Of a stretch of 64,000 nucleotides of DNA, positions 60,390-64,000 are shown one piece after another. Numbering within the stretch: the stretch's first letter is position 1; each line of letters begins with the position of its first letter. The translations under genes and the position numbers were made by a program. This DNA comes from Burkholderiaceae bacterium (GTDB lineage Bacteria; Pseudomonadota; Gammaproteobacteria; Burkholderiales; Burkholderiaceae_D): the NCBI GenBank assembly GCA_031291325.1, contig JARLJG010000066.1:28208-92207 (forward strand), in the 5' to 3' direction. The notes under the pieces were generated by a model. That model saw nothing but the letters and a program-made list of their open reading frames with translations. It did no database searches and was not told the DNA's origin.

Positions 60390-61518
60390 TTCTTCCACCG
60401 CCGACGGCGGCCAGCCGAACATTCCGCTGTTCAAAGTGTTCCTGCCGCCGCGCGAGGTGTTGATGCCGCGCCTGGAAGAAGTGCTGTATAGCGGCCAGAT
60501 TTCGGAAGGCGCGCAAGTCGTCGAATTCGAGCGCCGTTTTGCCCAACGGATCGGTTGCGCCGGCATGCTGTCGTTCAATTCCGGCACCGCCGCCTTGCAC
60601 GGCGCGCTGGCTTTGGCCGGTGTGCAAGCCGGGGATGACGTGGTTTCGACGCCGATGACTGCCGAACCGACGAATATGGCGATCCTGCATGCCGGCGCCA
60701 ACGTGGTGTGGGCCGATGTCGATCCCGCCAACGGCAATCTGGATGCGCGTTCGCTGGCTGAGAAGATCACTGAGCGCACGCGCGCCATCATGGTCGTGCA
60801 CTACGGCGGCATTCCCGCCGACATCGACGCCATCCGCGCCGTTGCGCAACAGCGCGGCATTCCCGTCGTCGAAGATGCTGCGCACGCGATGGGCGCGCGC
60901 TACGATGGACGACCGATCGGCGTGCATTCCGAGTTCGTGATGTTTTCGCTGCAGGCAATCAAGCACATGACGACCGTCGACGGCGGCATGCTGGCTTGCA
61001 ACAGCGCGCACGATTTGGACAAGCTGCTGGCCGAAGGGCGCAAGTTCCGCTGGTTCGGCATCGACCGCGCGGCGCCGCGCACCGAGGTCGACGTGGCCAG
61101 CGTCGGCTACAAGTATCATATGAATAATGTGACGGCGGCAATCGGCTTGGCGCAGCTCGACTACGTCGACGAGGTAATTGGCGCGCATATCGCCAACGGT
61201 CGCTATTTCGATGTGGCGCTGCAAAATATCGACGGCTTGCGCACTTGCACCTGGGACGCGAAGGCGGAACCCTCGTATTGGTTTTACACCGTGATGGTGC
61301 GGGATCGCGACAATTTTTGCCGCCATCTGGCGGCGCACGGCATCGCCAGTTCGCAAGCGCACAAGCGCAACGACCGCCATTCGATATTCGCCTCCAGCCG
61401 TTGCGCATTGCCGGGCGTGGACGCCTTTTACGGCAGCATGGTGCATATCCCTTGCGGCTGGTGGCTGAGCGAAAGCCAGCGCGACTACATCGTCGATGTC
61501 ATTCGCAAAGGATGGTGA
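60367..61518 (+). CDS. DegT/DnrJ/EryC1-type PLP sugar aminotransferase 1
   Basis: FNSGTAALHGALALAGVQAGDDVV, PVVEDAAHAMGA, FSLQAIKHMTTVDGGML (PLP lysine). Confidence 0.92.
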   Translation: MANSRISDSSTADGGQPNIPLFKVFLPPREVLMPRLEEVLYSGQISEGAQVVEFERRFAQRIGCAGMLSFNSGTAALHGALALAGVQAGDDVVSTPMTAEPTNMAILHAGANVVWADVDPANGNLDARSLAEKITERTRAIMVVHYGGIPADIDAIRAVAQQRGIPVVEDAAHAMGARYDGRPIGVHSEFVMFSLQAIKHMTTVDGGMLACNSAHDLDKLLAEGRKFRWFGIDRAAPRTEVDVASVGYKYHMNNVTAAIGLAQLDYVDEVIGAHIANGRYFDVALQNIDGLRTCTWDAKAEPSYWFYTVMVRDRDNFCRHLAAHGIASSQAHKRNDRHSIFASSRCALPGVDAFYGSMVHIPCGWWLSESQRDYIVDVIRKGW

Positions 61519-61519
61519 T

Positions 61520-62638
61520 GTGAGCGGGCTGCCGGCGATCCCACTGTTCAAGGTATTCATGCCGGAGCGCGCGCCCGCGCTGCTGGCGCCGGTGCTGGCA
61601 AGCGGACGCCTGGCTTGCGGGCCGCAAGTGGCCGCCTTTGAAGCGCAATGTGCGGCCTGGCTCGGCGCAGTCGACGCGGTCGCCTTGAACGATTCTTCGT
61701 CGGCCTTGACGCTGTCCATGTATCTTGCGGGCGTGCGGCCCGGCGACGAAGTGATCGTGCCGTCTTTAGCCTGTTCCGCGACGGTGATGCCGATTGCCAA
61801 CCTGTTTGCCCGTCCAGTCTGGTGTGATGTCGATGCAGCGACCGGCATGCCCAATGCCGAACATGTCGCCGGCCTGATCTCGGAGAAGACCAAAGCGATC
61901 TTGATTTACCATTGGTCGGGCGACGTAGCGCAGCTCGAAGCGACGCTCGCCCTGGCCAAGCAGCATGACCTCAAGGTGATTGAGGAGGCGAGTGAAGCGT
62001 TCGGCGCCGAAAGCGGCGGCAGGCGCTTGGGCGGCGTCGCCGATTACACGGTTTACTCCTTCTACGCCACTAAACATATCAATACCGGCGAAGGTGCTTT
62101 GTTGTTGACGGCCGACCGTGCAGAGCTGGCGCTTGCGCGGCGCTTGCGCCGTTTCGGCATCGATCCGGGCACCTTGCGCTTGGCCAACGGCGACCTCAAT
62201 CCGCACTTCGACGTGCCGTTGGCCGGCTTCAACATGCCGATGAACGAGATTGCCGCCACCATCGGCCTGGCGGCCTTGCCGGAGGCGGACGGCATCGTCG
62301 CCCGTCATCGCGGCAACGGGCATCGCTACGAGTTGGCATTGGCGAATGTGGCGGGGGTGCGCCTGCTTGAACGCGGCGCGCACACCGAGTCCGCCTATTG
62401 GACCTACTCGATGCTGGCCGAACGGCGCGACGATTTGATCCGCAAGTTGAACAGCCACGGCATTGGCGCGCAACGTTTGCATTTACGTAATGATGGCTTT
62501 AGCTGCTTTGGGGGCAAAGCGCTTGTGTTACCCGGCACCGAGGTGTTCGATTCGCACAACATCAGCATCCCCTGCGGATGGTGGATAGGCGAACAAGAGC
62601 AGGAGCGTGTGGTACAGTGCATCAAAGACGGTTGGTAG
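61520..62638 (+). CDS. DegT/DnrJ/EryC1-type family protein 2, variant active site
   Basis: YSFYATKHINTGEGALLL (Lys kept); KVIEEASEAFGAE instead of EDAAHA; same N/C-terminal framing as the upstream gene. Confidence 0.88.
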   Translation: MSGLPAIPLFKVFMPERAPALLAPVLASGRLACGPQVAAFEAQCAAWLGAVDAVALNDSSSALTLSMYLAGVRPGDEVIVPSLACSATVMPIANLFARPVWCDVDAATGMPNAEHVAGLISEKTKAILIYHWSGDVAQLEATLALAKQHDLKVIEEASEAFGAESGGRRLGGVADYTVYSFYATKHINTGEGALLLTADRAELALARRLRRFGIDPGTLRLANGDLNPHFDVPLAGFNMPMNEIAATIGLAALPEADGIVARHRGNGHRYELALANVAGVRLLERGAHTESAYWTYSMLAERRDDLIRKLNSHGIGAQRLHLRNDGFSCFGGKALVLPGTEVFDSHNISIPCGWWIGEQEQERVVQCIKDGW

Positions 62639-62665
62639 CGACCCCCTATTTTCAACGGCATCCAT

Positions 62666-63568
62666 ATGACGATAAGCCATCGCGCAGCGCAACCGGCAGA
62701 CCTCGAACGCTTGGGTCCGATGCTCGACAATGAATTCATCTTCGGCAAGGGACGGAAAACGTCGTTTGCGCAGCGTTATCCGTCGACTTTCTGCGCAGCC
62801 AATGTCGGCAACATCTTTGTGGCCGAAGAAAACGGTCAAATCGTTGCCGCATTCTTATGCAAACGGTTTGAGTGGCACCAACCCGACCGGAATTGGCCGG
62901 GCGCGATGGTGGGCGCGGTGTACGCCGATCCAAAAAGGCGCGGCGAAGGCTTGGGCAGCGCATTGCTGAAATGGGGCCTGCAAGCGCTGCAGGCCGCTGG
63001 CGCAGAGTTCGCGGTCTTGTGGACTACGCAGCCCGATTTCTATGGACGCCTGGGTTGGAGCAGCGCCGACATTGGCATGTTCGGCAATTGCGGTTCCGGG
63101 ACTGGCAGCGGCGCTGCGCTCGATTCGGTCAGGGTCTTGCCGCTGGCTTTGTGCAACGAGCGCGAAGTCGACGATATCCGTGTCCAATGCCTCGATGAAT
63201 ATGTCTGCCGGCAATCGCTCGACTATGCGCAACAGCCGATCCCGGCGGAAAACGTCGATATTTTGCTATGGACCGAAGATGGCGAGGCGCCCAGCTACGC
63301 ATTGCTGGGACGTGTCGGCGGCACCGGGATTTTGTACGAGATGGTTGGCAGCGAAAGCGGCTTCGCCGACCTGTGGGAGAGCGTACGCCTGCGCCACAAG
63401 AAAATCGTGATTAACGATAGCGCCGACAGCGCATCTTATCGCTGGCTGGCGCAACATACCGATATCGTTTGGGAGAGCAAAAAACTGGCGATGTGGTTGC
63501 CGCTTTCTGCCGAGATCGACATCTCAACGATGTCGCAATGGTATATTCCTTACTTCGACCGGATTTGA
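62666..63568 (+). CDS. GNAT-family N-acetyltransferase
   Basis: MVGAVYADPKRRGEGLGSALLKWGLQALQAAGAEFAVLWTTQPDFYGRLGW (Q/RxxGxG/A motif). Confidence 0.88.
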   Translation: MTISHRAAQPADLERLGPMLDNEFIFGKGRKTSFAQRYPSTFCAANVGNIFVAEENGQIVAAFLCKRFEWHQPDRNWPGAMVGAVYADPKRRGEGLGSALLKWGLQALQAAGAEFAVLWTTQPDFYGRLGWSSADIGMFGNCGSGTGSGAALDSVRVLPLALCNEREVDDIRVQCLDEYVCRQSLDYAQQPIPAENVDILLWTEDGEAPSYALLGRVGGTGILYEMVGSESGFADLWESVRLRHKKIVINDSADSASYRWLAQHTDIVWESKKLAMWLPLSAEIDISTMSQWYIPYFDRI

Positions 63569-63570
63569 TC

Positions 63571-63845
63571 CGAATGGCGCTTACTTAGGCGATAGATATA
63601 GATGTGATGTGGAAAAGCGCAGCGCCTTCCACCATCTGCGGTTCAAATATCGCGTATGCGCGTCAAGCGACGAAGCTGTGCGAACCGCGAAACGCTGCAA
63701 TGTGTCTTGGCGATGGCCTGCGCAGCGCAATCGCAAATGGTGGAAGGCGCTGCGCTTTTCCACCCAGATGGCGGCGCTTGTAACATGCCTGTATTGTCAA
63801 CACAGCGATAATACAGACACTATGCGCTTAAGTAAGCGCCATTCG
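63571..63845. repeat. REP-type inverted repeat pair with outer 18-bp inverted termini
   Basis: CCGAATGGCGCTTACTTA ... TAAGTAAGCGCCATTCGG and TGGAAAAGCGCAGCGCCTTCCACCAT ... ATGGTGGAAGGCGCTGCGCTTTTCCA, both perfect. Confidence 0.92.
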
Positions 63846-63869
63846 GATTTATTCCTTTTTAGAGCCTGT

Positions 63870-64000
63870 TTACGATCTCTTCAATAGCAGAGCCAAAAAC
63901 GCCAATGAAACAAACTGCAAGCTGGTATTGAGCTTTCGTTCGCAGTTTTTCCATAACCGCCGACATTTTTCGAGCCATGCGAAAGAACGCTCTACCACCC
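63870..64000 (-). mobile_element. 3' end of an IS5-family-like transposase (continues past window end)
   Basis: Translation VVERSFAWLEKCRRLWKNCERKLNTSLQFVSLAFLALLLKRS*, the typical C-terminal ...VERxFAWLxxxRRL... of DDE IS5-type transposases. Confidence 0.85.

Noticed and set aside
59364-61893. Two long minus-strand ORFs opposite the sugar genes (475 and 573 aa)
   Set aside because: Antisense shadow ORFs; the + strand frames carry dehydratase and DegT motifs.
63581-63887. Mirror-image ORFs starting MEKRSAFHHLR on both strands
   Set aside because: Identical starts arise because both ORFs begin inside the arms of one inverted repeat.

Overview
The window is almost entirely one large flagellar and chemotaxis locus. 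Gene content, gene order and the FliA-type promoters look like a beta-proteobacterium (Burkholderiales/Oxalobacteraceae-like; this is inference). Order: flhDC, a membrane methyltransferase-like gene, motAB, a CheZ-motif protein and CheY-like regulator, cheA-cheW-mcp-cheR-cheD-cheB-cheY-cheZ, a degenerate EAL/HDOD protein, flhB-flhA-flhF-flhG-fliA, motC // OLD-family nuclease // motD, flgN-flgM-flgA, flgBCDEFGHIJKL, fliR-Q-P-O-N-M-L, fliK-J-I-H-G-F, fliE, a PilZ/YcgR protein, FlhB-like and FliK-like genes, fliT-S-D, flaG, fliC. A nucleotide-sugar cluster follows (4,6-dehydratase, two tandem DegT-type aminotransferases, GNAT). The right edge has a REP-type inverted repeat pair and the 3' end of an IS5-like transposase. 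The least expected features are: a standalone OLD-like ATPase/TOPRIM gene (putative anti-phage) inserted between motC and motD; a ~290-bp inverted-repeat-bounded insert with a small ORF between fliQ and fliP; a family of ~120-bp long palindromic intergenic repeats; a FlhG with a lost Walker A motif; a module shared by enlarged FlgK and FlgL; two FliA-like promoters upstream of flhDC; and a divergent second DegT enzyme next to flagellin. No homology searches were run; assignments come from motif and family recognition.
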